From: Silene noctiflora
Lineage: Eukaryota; Streptophyta; Magnoliopsida; Caryophyllales; Caryophyllaceae
DNA: 32,143 nucleotides
Assembly (NCBI GenBank): GCA_009801015.1
Contig: VHZZ01000186.1
Coordinates: 60,093-92,235 of the forward strand
Direction of reading: 5' to 3'
The position numbers and the translations under genes are program-made. Within the stretch, counting starts at the first letter, position 1. Each line of letters begins with the position of its first letter. Positions 11,460-21,409 of the stretch are shown here, one piece after another. The notes beneath the pieces were generated by a model. That model worked only from the letters and a program-made list of their open reading frames with translations. It searched no databases and had not been told where the DNA came from.

Positions 11460-14400
11460 ATGGGAACCACCATTGATGAAACCACAACACCAACACCAAC
11501 ACAACTTCTTCTACCAACAACAACCGCAACAACAAAACCACCACCAAAAGATAAATACCACTTATCCTACCTAATTCACTTCACCTTAGGTGCAGGTTAC
11601 CTTCTTCCATGGAACGCATTCATTACCGCCGTCGATTACTTCTCTTACCTTTACCCTTCTCACAGTGTCGATCGAGTTTTCTCCGTCGCGTATATGTTAA
11701 CCGGGTTACTCTCCCTTTTACTGATCATTTTTTACCCGAAGAAGTCTGGGGCCCACTTTCGGATTAATTTGGGGTTGGGGATGTTTGTGGTGAGTTTGGT
11801 TGTGGTCCCGGTGTTGGACTTGGACTTGGTGGGTTCGCTTTTGGGTGGGGAAAGTGGGTTTGGTGTGACGGTTGCGGCGGTGTGTTTGGCCGGTGTGGCG
11901 GATGCGCTTGTTCAAGGGAGTTTGATTGGATCTGCTGGGGAATTGCCTGATAGGTATATGCAGGCTGTTGTTGCTGGCACTGCTGCTTCTGGTTTTTTCT
12001 CTCTCCTTTGACTTTTTTTTTTTGGTGTTAGGACTCGTAATTTGTTTGGTTCTCGATTACGATGGAATAAATCAAAATGGCTCGGTAGTTAGATGACTTA
12101 TAGATAGGCCTCCCAAACGAGTGAACTAGGTTAGGTCAATTTTGGGTTTGCTGGCTACGAGTTGAGTCGAGTTATTTCGGGTCAACTAATATGATGGATA
12201 ATAATTCGTTTGCAACAATAAATATTCAGGACGGTTATAGTTGGTCGTGTCAGTTTGTGTTTCGGGTCAAGCTGGGGTCTTGAGTCCGGGTGTCGGGTTG
12301 CGGTTGGGTCGGGCAGGGGACCAGTTGTATATTCCCTCCATTTCCATAATTTGTTTAATTAAAGTATTCTTACAAAGATAAATGACTGAGACGGAAATAG
12401 TATATTTGACTCGATAATGAGGTAATGTACTAATGTTGTTGAAATTTTGGGATTATGATGGAATAAATCGAAGTGAGTTTACCGAGGTAAGGGAAAGGGT
12501 AAGGCGGGGTACATTTGACTTGTGTGTTCTGCAATTTGCGGGAGCCCTCGAGTTAGCTGTTTTTCTCTCTCCTTTGACTTTGTTGGCCACTTGTTTTAGG
12601 GTTGACCCCGGGAGTTGGTTTTGTTTTATGATGACTTGCTAATTGAGCGGATTCAGAGGGGTAAGGGTAAGACTAGGGGAAGGGGTAGGGTAAGATCGTG
12701 TACATATGATTTCACTGGCGTGCAGAGCCCTTGAGGAAGTGAGTAATGTGGTAATGATGATGTTTTGGTGACACATAGAGGATGTGTGGATTGAATGCAT
12801 TGTCTTGTTTTGATAATATTTTGCAAGTAACAGATATTTCAATTATTTCCATTTCTAACTGATAATATTACCATATAAATGGGCACAACCGATGAAACCA
12901 CCACACCAACACGCCTCCTACTCCCAAAAACAGCCACAACGACAAAACCGTCACCAAGAGACACCTACCACTTATCCTACCTTGTACACTTCACTTTAGG
13001 TGCAGGCTACCTTCTCCCATGGAACGCATTCATCACTGATCACCGCCGTCGACTACTTCTCTTACCTTTACCCTTCTCACAGTGTCGATCGCATCTTCTC
13101 CACCGCGTATATGTTAACTGAATTACTTTCCCTACTACTCATCATTTTTTACCCGAAAAAGTCTGGGGCCCATTTTAGGATTAATTTGGGGTCGGGCCTG
13201 TTTGTTGTCAGTTTGGTTGTGGTCCCGGGATTGGAGTTAGTGGGCCAGGTTGGTGGGGAAAGTGGGTTTGGTGTGACGGTTGCGGCGGTGTGTTTGGCGG
13301 GTGCCGCGGATGCGCTGGTAGAAGGGAGTTTGTATGGATCCGCTGGGGAATTGCCTGATATGTATATGCAGGCTGTTGTTGCTGGCGGTGCTGCTTCTGG
13401 TCTTGCTCTTTCCTGACTTTTATTTTAGAGTTGAATTTGGAATTTGGTTGGTTCTGGATGATGATGGAATAAATCAAAATATCTCTAATTAAATTATTTT
13501 TTGCTTTAGGGGACCATTTGTATATTCCGTCCGTCTCAATAATTTGTTTAGCTTTGATTAAACCCCTACAAAGAGTTTATTTGACCTAATTCTGCTGTAA
13601 TTTGTGGAAGTCTTTGGGGCATTTGGGTAATGTGGTTGAAATTTGGGATCACAATGCAATAAATCAAAGCAATTTGATAATTCTACGACTTCATAGGGTA
13701 GGGTAAGACTGGATACACCTGCAATTTGCGGGATTCCCTTGAGTTAGTTGTTTTTCTCTCTCCTTTGACTTTTTTTGTTAGTTCTTTTCGGTTTGACCTT
13801 GGAGTTTGTTTGGTATTATGATGGAATAAATCAAAATGACTCGCTAACCAAAGGGCTTCACATTGGTAGGGGTAGGGGACTAGGGTAAGACTGGTTACAT
13901 TTGACTGAGGTGTTCTGGAATCTGCAACTGCGGGAGCCCTTGAGTTAGTGGTTTTTCACTCTCCTTCGACCTTCTTTGGTTATTTGTTTTAGGGCTGACC
14001 TCATGATTTGTTTTTTTATCATGATGGAATAATCAAAATGACTTGTTAATTGCGCGGATTCATAGGGTTAAGGGTAAGGGAAGGGGTAGGGTAAGACAGT
14101 GTCATTTGATTTCGATTTACCTGGATTACAATTTACGAGAGCCCTGAGGAAGTGAGGGATTGTGGTAAGTTGTTTCGGATTAAGGTTTTTATTTTTTGGA
14201 TTGGAAGTGTTTTAGTAGCAAATTGAATTTGGGGGATTTAGGATTCAGGTATGAAAGAAAATGTTTTTGTGGTAAACAATGATGATTCCTGTTTTAGGCT
14301 GAAAAACTACATTATTAGGAATTCGATGTTTGTGTTGTTTAGGTTTTGCTTCTTTGCTGATTGTCGTAATGAGGCAATGTATCTAGTGTTTCTAGATATG

Positions 14401-15640
14401 TTTGAGTGACATCTTGTGAACTGTGAAGTGTACACATTTATGGTGCAATGCTCGAGATTAGGAGGAGTGGCTGACACGTGTGATTAAACCGTGAATGAAT
14501 ATCAGGATCATAGCATTTTAATGTTGGTTTAGAATTGTTTAATGGTTAGGGGAGTTTGCGACTCAGAAAGTACTACTGGTTTGCTTTGTGTAAATACTGT
14601 CATGCGTTTTTGAGATCAGTAGTTTTGTTATTTAATGATGAAAACTGGAGGGGTTACGAATGACATTATATATAGGCGAGCAGACAGGGTAGAGACACAT
14701 TATTATTCCTCAGATCTGTACTGCAAAGAATACCAGAGTTTTAACACCAATTGAGGCATATCACACCGATAAACACATATAACGAAAGCTCTAAAATGAG
14801 CATCACCCACAGAGACCAATACCCTCATCCCAAGCAAAGTCTCACACACCAACTTGCGTCAAGTTGAGCATTGTTTGTCCTTTGGAACGGTAGCTGAAGT
14901 AAGTTGGATTTTATCTTACTGCAGGTGTCCTAGTTTCTTTCCTAAGGATATTTACGAAAGCTGTTTATCCCCAAGATGCCCATGGTTTGAGAAATAGTGC
15001 GATTCTGTACTTCATAGTCGGAATTGTGCTTATGGTTATATGTCTTGTATTCCATAATGTCGCACATAGACTTCCTGTCATGAAGTACTATAATGATCTC
15101 AAGCTACAAGCTATAAACGACGGAAAACAAGAAAAAGGTTCTCTATCAGGTCCGATTTGGAAACTTATGGGAGAAATTAAATGGTACGGGGCCGGAATAG
15201 TAGTCATCTACGTCGTAACTCTGTCTATATTCCCAGGTTTCATCACCGAAGACGTCCATTCCACAGTTCTAAGGGATTGGTATCCCATTCTCCTCATTAC
15301 TAGCTACAATGTTTTCGATTTAGTTGGCAAGTGTTTTACTTCCATATATCTTTTCGAGAATGCAAATGCTTCCATCATTGCCTGTTTTGTTAGATTACTA
15401 TTTTACCCTCTATATTTGGGCTGCTTGCACGGCCCCCTCTTTTTCCGAACTGAGATCCCTGTAGTGTTGCTGACGTGTCTGTTGGGGCTCACCAATGGCT
15501 ATTTTACGAGCGTATTATTTATCTTGGCTCCCAAAACTGTACAAGTTCAGCATGCAGAAACAACAGCAACGTTGATGGTGTTGTTCTTGATTCTCGGCCT
15601 GGCTTCTGGCTCTATTGTATCCTGGTTCTGGGTAATCTGA
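11460..15640 (+). CDS. ENT1: Equilibrative nucleoside transporter, ENT1-like, copy A (2 exons)
   Basis: Exon 1 is 11460-11991 and exon 2 is 14925-15640. The donor splits a Gly codon (G|GT) and the join is in frame to 415 residues. The N-terminal tail is Thr/Pro-rich and cytosolic-looking. TM1 carries LPWN at 49-52. The conserved GELPDRYMQAVVAGTAASG segment ends exon 1. Exon 2 has a hydrophilic loop (PVMKYYNDLKLQAINDGKQE), then YNVFDLVGK at the place of the family's TM8 FDxxGR motif (Arg replaced by Lys), and ends SWFWVI. Length and motifs fit plant ENT1/ENT8-type SLC29 carriers of about 420 residues, which move nucleosides across membranes; Arabidopsis ENT1 is reported at the tonoplast. The assignment to the ENT1 group is from recollection, not alignment. 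The 2.9-kb intron contains a dead second first exon (12879-13399). Copy C lies 1 kb downstream in the same orientation. Confidence 0.88.
11992..12878 (+). other. ENT-A intron, 5' part (duplicated module)
   Basis: It starts with donor GTTTTTTCTC. The next 80 bases match the corresponding start of the intron in copies B and C (GATGGAATAAATCAAAATG). A second copy of this donor-proximal module lies at 12559 (GTTTTTCTCTCTCCTTTGAC). G-rich GGGTAAGGG runs lie near 12658-12692. The homology to intron B ends about 12770, just before the 60-bp leader of exon B, so the duplication breakpoint is probably near 12780-12825. Confidence 0.65.
12332..12400. mobile_element. Short Stowaway-like MITE remnant in ENT-A intron
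   Basis: The left end TTCCCTCCATTTCCATAA and right end GACTGAGACGGAAATAG are imperfect inverted repeats flanked by TA on both sides. Related sequence sits at the matching place in intron B (about 13519-13580, TTCCGTCCGTCTCAATAATT) and intron C (about 17255-17310). The insertion therefore looks older than the duplications. Confidence 0.5.
12879..13399 (+). pseudogene. Duplicated ENT first exon (copy B), frameshifted
   Basis: This is homologous to ENT-A exon 1 along its whole length and begins MGTTDETTTPTRLLLPK. After NAFIT there is a 7-bp insertion (ATCACTG followed by ATCACCG, that is, a short tandem duplication at about 13030-13042) absent from copies A and C. The frame then runs to a stop ending at 13121. 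The original frame resumes in the +1 phase (AVDYFSYLYPSHSVDRIFS...AGGAASG) and is otherwise open to the donor at 13400 (GTCTTG). It has its own 55-bp leader like A and C but no second exon of its own. The only downstream exon 2 is shared with A. It is probably a dead exon that is skipped, since it lacks an upstream 3' splice site. Confidence 0.85.
13400..14924 (+). other. ENT intron B, with tandem donor-like modules
   Basis: The intron from dead exon B to shared exon 2. Modules of about 200 bp begin at about 13750 and 13951 (GTTTTTCTCTCTCCTTTGAC, then GATGGAATAAATCAAAATGA, then GGGTAAGG runs, then TTTGCGGGAGCCCTTGAGTTAG). They resemble the sequence just after the exon-1 donor in A and C. From 14160 onward the intron matches the 3' part of the ENT-C intron. 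About 14470-14850 is specific to this locus and includes TTATATATAGG near 14666. The acceptor is TTACTGCAG ending at 14924. Confidence 0.65.
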
Positions 15641-16618
15641 GATCAAATAAACCAACCCTTTGGACCATCTGGTCATTCTTTATTTCATTGTTTTTGGGAT
15701 TGTCGTTAACTCCGTCGTGAAGTTTAAAAGACGATGAGTGGGATCTCAAACTTGGATGTATACCTGATCTTAAAACTGAGATTCAGGAATGTAATGTGTA
15801 AAGCTTTGTATAGTACAGTTCTTTGAAATTCTAATGATCTTGTAATATTCCTACTTTCTGAATGTAATGCGCCCGGTGATATGTACTTTGTCACCGGATT
15901 TATTGTCAAATATTCACTCCGTCTTATTCATTTGTTTACCTTTTTTATTCTTTACGAGAAGATTAAAAGTAAACAAATGATTAGAGCATGTGGATTATTC
16001 CTTAAATGAGCTTTCTTTCGTGTCGGATTTGCAGGTTATATACATATTATAGGTTTGAAAAAAAAAACAATTTATTGGATGAAAATCACTAACCAAATAA
16101 GTGATTTAAAGACGGACATAATCTATGTTACTCGGACTCGTCTACTCGTATCCGACAAAATACGTATCGGAGTATCTGATACGGCTATTTTGTGCAAAAT
16201 TTTCAATTTTGGTCTAAAATGAAGTATCAAAGTGTCGTATCGAATACGGAATATGCAACTTAGTGAAGTATCGAGTGACATAGGACATAATATTAGACAT
16301 CAAAAGTCTTGTAACGGTTTCTTCAAAGAGACCTCTCACATCTCACAGGTTCTCCCCTCTTGCTCATTTGTCTCACGTCTCTTCAAAGTGTCTTTGTCCG
16401 TCACAAATGAGAATTTGTGATAACTGATAAGACATAGGTATCAAATGACAACATCAAATTTTATCTAATTACGTAAGTTCAAGCCGCCAGCAAGCTTCTC
16501 GAGCCGAGAAAACATTAGCTCAGCTTGATTCGGATGAACTCGAGCTACTCGCGAGCCGTCTCGTCTACAAGTAATAAATCATCATTCCAATTTCCAACCA
16601 GTAACAGTACTTCCAAAA
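15641..16618 (+). other. Spacer between ENT-A and ENT-C
   Basis: The first 200 bases are 3' UTR-like and match the 3' flank of ENT-C closely. At 15910-15987 there is a Stowaway-like piece (ACTCCGTCTTATTCATTTGT and the inverted AAACAAATGATTAGAG). About 16126-16260 is a TACTCGGACTCG-type relic. About 16300-16435 is a fragment of the hairpin MITE family (ends GTCCGTCACAAATGAGAATT). About 16480-16560 has GAGCTCGAG-type repeat words. No gene was seen. Confidence 0.55.
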
Positions 16619-19191
16619 ATGGACACAACTGATGAAACCACCATTACCAATCCAACAAACCTTCTCCTCCCAAAAACCACCACAATAACAAAACCACCAA
16701 AAGACAAATACCACTTATCCTACCTAATCCACTTCACCTTAGGAACAGGTTACCTTCTCCCATGGAACGCATTCATTACCGCCGTTGACTATTTCTCCTA
16801 CCTTTACCCTTCTCACAGCGTTGACCGCGTCTTCTCCGTCGCTTGTATTTTAACAGGATTCTTTTCTCTGCTACTAATCATTTTTTACGCGAAAAAGTCC
16901 GGGGCCCATTTTCGGATTAATTTGGGCCTGGGCCTGTTTGTTGTCAGCCTGGTTGTGGTCCCGGCCTTGGACGTGGTGGGCCTGGGTGAGGAAAGTGGGT
17001 TTGGTGTGACGGTTGCGGCGGTGTGTTTGGCGGGTTTGGCCAATGCGCTTGTTCAAGGCAGTTTGATTGGATCCGCTGGGGAATTGCCTAATAGGTATAT
17101 GCAGGCTGTTTTTGTTGGCACTGCTGCTTCGGGTTTTTCTCTCTCCTTTGACTTTTTTGGAGTTTGACTCGTAATTTGTTTTGTTCTGAATTACGATGGA
17201 ATAAATTAAAATGTGTCGGTAGTTAAATGACAAGTATAGGTAGGGAACCCTCGTATAATCCTCCTGAATAAAATAGGTAAATAAAAGACGGATACGAAAA
17301 GAGTATATTTGACCTATTTGTTGGAGCAACTCGTCTCATTATAGACGGAAAGTCTCCGTCTACCATGAAAATTTGTGTTGTGGGAGAGTTTAAGACGTGT
17401 TGGAAATAACGTTACTGCAAGGGCAAAAATAAACAACTAAAATGGATTAGGTAAACCTCACTGTGAGGTGGCATATGGTCTTATTTATAGTAGAAAGGAG
17501 ACCGACAAACTGGTAGGTGAATTAAATCAAGTACAACCCCACCACAAGGGGCGAGCCGAGCCGGACGGACGGCGGCGGCCCGCGTGGGGAAAGCTCATAC
17601 TAGCCTCCATAATAACAAGTACTTAGAAAAGGAGCACTTGATATATAAATACAAGAAAGGTTCCATATTCTACCAACGTGGGACAAACTTATTTACTCTA
17701 GCATTTCCAACAATACGAACTCGATAATTCAACGATTTCATAGGGATAGGGGTAAGGGTAAGGATAGGTAAATTTGACTTGTGTGTTCTGCAATTTGCGG
17801 GAGCCCTTGAATTTGTGAGTTTTCTCTCTTCTTTGACTTTCTTTGGTATTTGTTTTAGGGTTGACCTCCAGATTTGATTTTGTATTACGATGGAATGAAG
17901 TAAAATGACTTTCTAATTAAGCGGATTCATAAGAGTAAGGGTAGGGGAAAGGGGTATGGGCAGGGTAAGACCGTGTACATTTGATTTTCATGGCTTGTAA
18001 TTTACAAGACCCGTTGAGGAAGTGAGGAGGGATTGTGGTAAGTTGTCGTTTTGCGATAAAGGTTTTTAGTTTTGGATTGCAAGTGTTTTAGTAGAAAATT
18101 GAATAATATGGATTGATTTCTTATTGAAGATTTAGGATTCAGGTATGATGATTTCTGTTTTAGGGTCAAGAGCTACATTATTAGGAATTCAATGTTGTGT
18201 AGTTTAGGTTTTGCTTTGCTGATTGTCTTAATGAGTCGATTTAGCGACTGCTTCTATGTTTGAGTCACATCTTGTGAGCTGTGTGTACACATTTAAGGTG
18301 TAATGCTCGAGATTCGGCCAACTCACACAATTCTGGCATATCATTTACTGATTGGCATAATTGTCATTTAGGATTATGTGTTTTTTTTTTCAAATTGTAT
18401 TAGCTATCCCTCAAGCTGAGCATTGTTTGTTCTTGGAACCGTAGTTGAAGTAAATTGCATTTTATTTCACTGCAGGTGTTCTCGTTTCTTTCCTAAGGAT
18501 ATTTACGAAAGCTGTTTATCCCCAGGATGTCCATGGTTTGAGGAATAGTGCGCTTCTGTACTTCATAGTCGGAATTGTACTGATGGTTGTATGTCTTGTA
18601 TTCCATAATGTCGCACATAGACTTCCTGTCTTGAAGTACTATAATGATCTCAAGCTACAAGCTATAAACGACGGAAAACAGGAAAAAGGTTCTTTATCAG
18701 GTCCAATTTGGAAACTTATGGGAGAAATTAAATGGTATGGGGCCGGAATAGTAGTCATCTATGTCGTAACTCTGTCTATATTCCCAGGTTTCATCACCGA
18801 AGACGTCCATTCCACGGTTCTAAGGGATTGGTATCCCATTCTCCTGATTACTAGCTACAATGTTTTCGATTTGGTTGGCAAGTGTTTTACTTCCATATAT
18901 CTTTTCGAGAATGCAAATGCTTCCATCATTGCCTGTTTTGTTAGATTACTATTTTACCCTCTATATTTGGGCTGCTTGCATGGCCCCCTATTTTTCCGAA
19001 CTGAGATCCCTGTAGTGTTGCTGACATGTCTGTTGGGGCTCACCAATGGCTATTTTACGAGCGTATTGTTTATCTTGGCTCCCAAAACTGTGCAAGTTCA
19101 GCATGCAGAAACAGCAGCAACATTGATGGTGCTGTTCTTGATTCTCGGCTTGGCTTCTGGCTCGATTGTATCCTGGTTCTGGGTAATCTGA
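16619..19191 (+). CDS. ENT1: Equilibrative nucleoside transporter, ENT1-like, copy C (2 exons)
   Basis: Exon 1 is 16619-17132 and exon 2 is 18476-19191; the same split Gly codon joins them to 409 residues. LPWN is at 47-50, GELPNRYMQAVFVGTAASG ends exon 1, and YNVFDLVGK and the terminal SWFWVI are kept. The protein is like copy A in domain layout (about 11 membrane segments expected for SLC29/ENT) and should carry nucleosides. Exon 2 differs from copy A at only five residues in about 238 (A/V, I/L, I/V, M/L, T/A), while exon 1 differs at many positions and is six codons shorter. Only about 55 bp of 5' leader is shared with A, so the promoters differ. The intron carries a solo-LTR-like insertion. 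Both copies look functional from sequence alone. Confidence 0.88.
17398..17712 (-). mobile_element. Solo LTR (probably Copia/TRIM type) in ENT-C intron
   Basis: The 315-bp segment begins TGTTGGAAAT and ends ATTTCCAACA (TG..CA with short inverted repeats) and is flanked by AGACG and ATACG, a possible 5-bp target duplication with one mismatch. Read on the minus strand it has TTTGTCCCACGTTGG and a TATTTATATATC box, the usual look of plant Copia/TRIM LTRs. A GC-rich patch (17551-17585) lies inside. It is missing from the A/B intron, so it inserted after the duplication. No internal retroelement sequence or second LTR was seen. Confidence 0.6.
17713..18475 (+). other. ENT-C intron, 3' part
   Basis: Homologous to the 3' part of the ENT-A/B intron. 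It contains one donor-like module (near 17795-17915) and GTAAGGGTAGGGG runs, and ends with acceptor TTCACTGCAG. It is shorter than the A/B intron because it lacks the extra modules and the 14470-14850 insertion. Confidence 0.6.
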
Positions 19192-19509
19192 GATCAAATG
19201 AACCAACCCTTTGGACCATCTGGTCATTCTTAACTTCATTGTTATTGGGATTCTCGTTAACTGTCGTGAAGTTTAAAAGACGACAGATGAATCTCAAACT
19301 TGGATGTATACCTGATCGGCTGATCCTAAAACAAGGATTCGGGAATGTAATCTGTAAAGCTTTGTAAGGTACAGTTATTTTGAAATTCTAATGATATTGT
19401 AATATTCCTGAATTTCTGAATGTTCCCATTTATGCAAGACTACTCTATACTTTGCCACTCGGTTTACGATCAAATATTCCTAAAATACCCTTTCTTTTGT
19501 GTCCAACAC

Positions 19510-20890
19510 GATGAATTGGTTCCAGGGAATACTATGGCCTGCAACACCAAGTGGTTCATGTACGGCTTGGAGTTCTTGATACAGTCTGACAGTCGGAACT
19601 GTAGACCAGTTTGCTTTTAGCCCAACAACTTCTGTTAGTCGGTATTCTATCAGTAGAACCGGCAAATACCAGAAAAAGCGATAACTTAACCTATTTCCGC
19701 TTAGGAGAAATAGGGAATGTGGACAATAGAAATGGGATGGAAATAAGATAAGACGGAACCTGATGCTGCATTAGCAAATTGCTCACTATTCAGCAACAGC
19801 TCCCAGCTTATTGGAAGATGAGACCAGTTTGAGAATACCGCGTAAAAGTGGAATTATTCTCGTCAAAACCAAGTCCGTCGACTTATATTGTACGATTACA
19901 AACAACCAAATTGATCAAAATCAACAAGGCTTTAATCAGTACATCGTTGTTAATATTGTCATTATCGAGAGTACAATCGTTCCAAAGATAACAAAATTAA
20001 TCCAGTTCCATCGAATAATCGGGCCAGCTGCTCTAATTGTTTCATGTAATATGGCTTTCACCTGATACGGCCAGTCAGTCGGAACTGTAAGACCATGTAA
20101 CATACCTGCGCATGCAACCAGTACATCGGTGTTCTGTAAAGGGAAATAAGGAATGAGGACAATAAAAATGGGACGGAAATAAGATACGACAGAAAGTTGT
20201 AAATTAAACCTGATGCTGCATAAGCAAATGGCTGATTAATTAGCAGCCTAGTATAATTATCTTCCAGAGGCCGCGCAATTGATTTATCAATGACAGCGGA
20301 TGTGCTGAATCGAGACAGGCCGCTTCTCATACAAGAACTTCTCCCTAAGTGAACACATTTACATGATACAGACAACAAGTTAGACAGTAGCAGAAATGAA
20401 ACAGTCGAAAGTAACAACATTCAGCAGTAAAACCGTAGCATTCCATACTTGCACCAGTTGACAGTCCATTGCATTACAGAGAGTTTTTGTTAGGTTATAA
20501 TCAAAACAGTTCCGAGATAATTGAAAGGCGCGACCATTTTGAGAATACAGCGCAAAGGTGGAATTATTCTCGTCGATTTTTCATAAAAAAAAAAAAAAGT
20601 GTTTCAAGACTTTCAACCATGAAAAATTATGCATTTTATATAAAGAAAAACAGAGATGATTACACTGGATTTACCCGAAGAGGATAAATTGACGTAAAAC
20701 GTCGCTGATCGAGTTAAAAGAGATGAAATTCTTCTGCTTGCCATTTTTTTTATAAAAAAATTCTCTGTTTGTCAATTAATTAGTCTGAATTTTTTTGGTG
20801 ATTTTTTAAAATGCAGGGAATAAAAATAAATAAGGAGCCAGTCAGTGAGCCATGCATGAAGAACCTACCAACTACTCATATCGTACTAGA
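19510..20890 (-). pseudogene. Rearranged ALDH2B relic
   Basis: A decayed paralogue of the ALDH2B gene at 24876-29097. Exon 1 (20744-20675, 70 nt) and exon 2 (20344-20210, 135 nt) keep the exact lengths, phases and splice sites of the intact gene and an open frame ([13 protein letters not shown]..., then GRSSCMRSGLSRFSTSAV...). Exons 3-4 and everything after exon 5 are absent. A broken piece of exon 5 lies at about 20098-20052. A second round of duplication gives another exon-2 end at about 19790-19758 and another exon-5 piece at about 19610-19511 (HEPLGVAGHSIPWN, with intron-4 sequence beyond it). The shared word GAGAATAC.GCG at 19831 and 20541 marks this inner duplication. Homology to the ALDH 5' flank runs to about 20890. 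The NAD-binding and catalytic exons are missing, so no enzyme can be made. Confidence 0.85.
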
Positions 20891-21400
20891 GTATATGGAG
20901 AACTAACAACTTTGATCTCCACGCAAATTTCGTTGTTCTATACGGCCGGTAGTTGCCTAGGAGATCCCCATCCTAATACTACTCTCAGTCAAGCACGCTT
21001 AACTTTGGAGTTCTTTTGCATGGATGAATGCACTTTATTGATATGAGTATTACTTTCAATCCCTTTAAACACTAGTCATTTAAGCTTATCACTGGACCTC
21101 TTCAATTACATGGGATTTTCTGTCCCATTCATAATTGACACATTTTAAACCTATTTTTACTTAGGATAAGACGGTCTAAAAATCGTGGATAATACCCTTT
21201 AAAATAGACAAGTCTCGACAATTTTCCGAAATCGGTGAAATTTTATCTCAAAACTTTTTTTTTCGTATATGCCTTTAAATGACCATAGGATGTGACACCT
21301 TCTGCATTTTGAGGTGTGCGTTCACCTAAAGACGGTTTATAAAAGATGATTCACGTCAACAGACCTAAATTATTTTGGGATTAAGGTTCTGATGTTGTTG
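20890..21400. other. Spacer left of the satellite array
   Basis: Nothing gene-like is supported. It ends with a short (GTT)n-like run at about 21391-21409 next to the first satellite monomer. Confidence 0.4.
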
Positions 21401-21409
21401 TTGTTGTTG

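Noticed and set aside
12879..15640. Copy B as a separate functional ENT gene using exon 2
   Set aside because: The 7-bp insertion stops the frame at 13121, and no upstream ATG in the second frame restores the N-terminal membrane segment.
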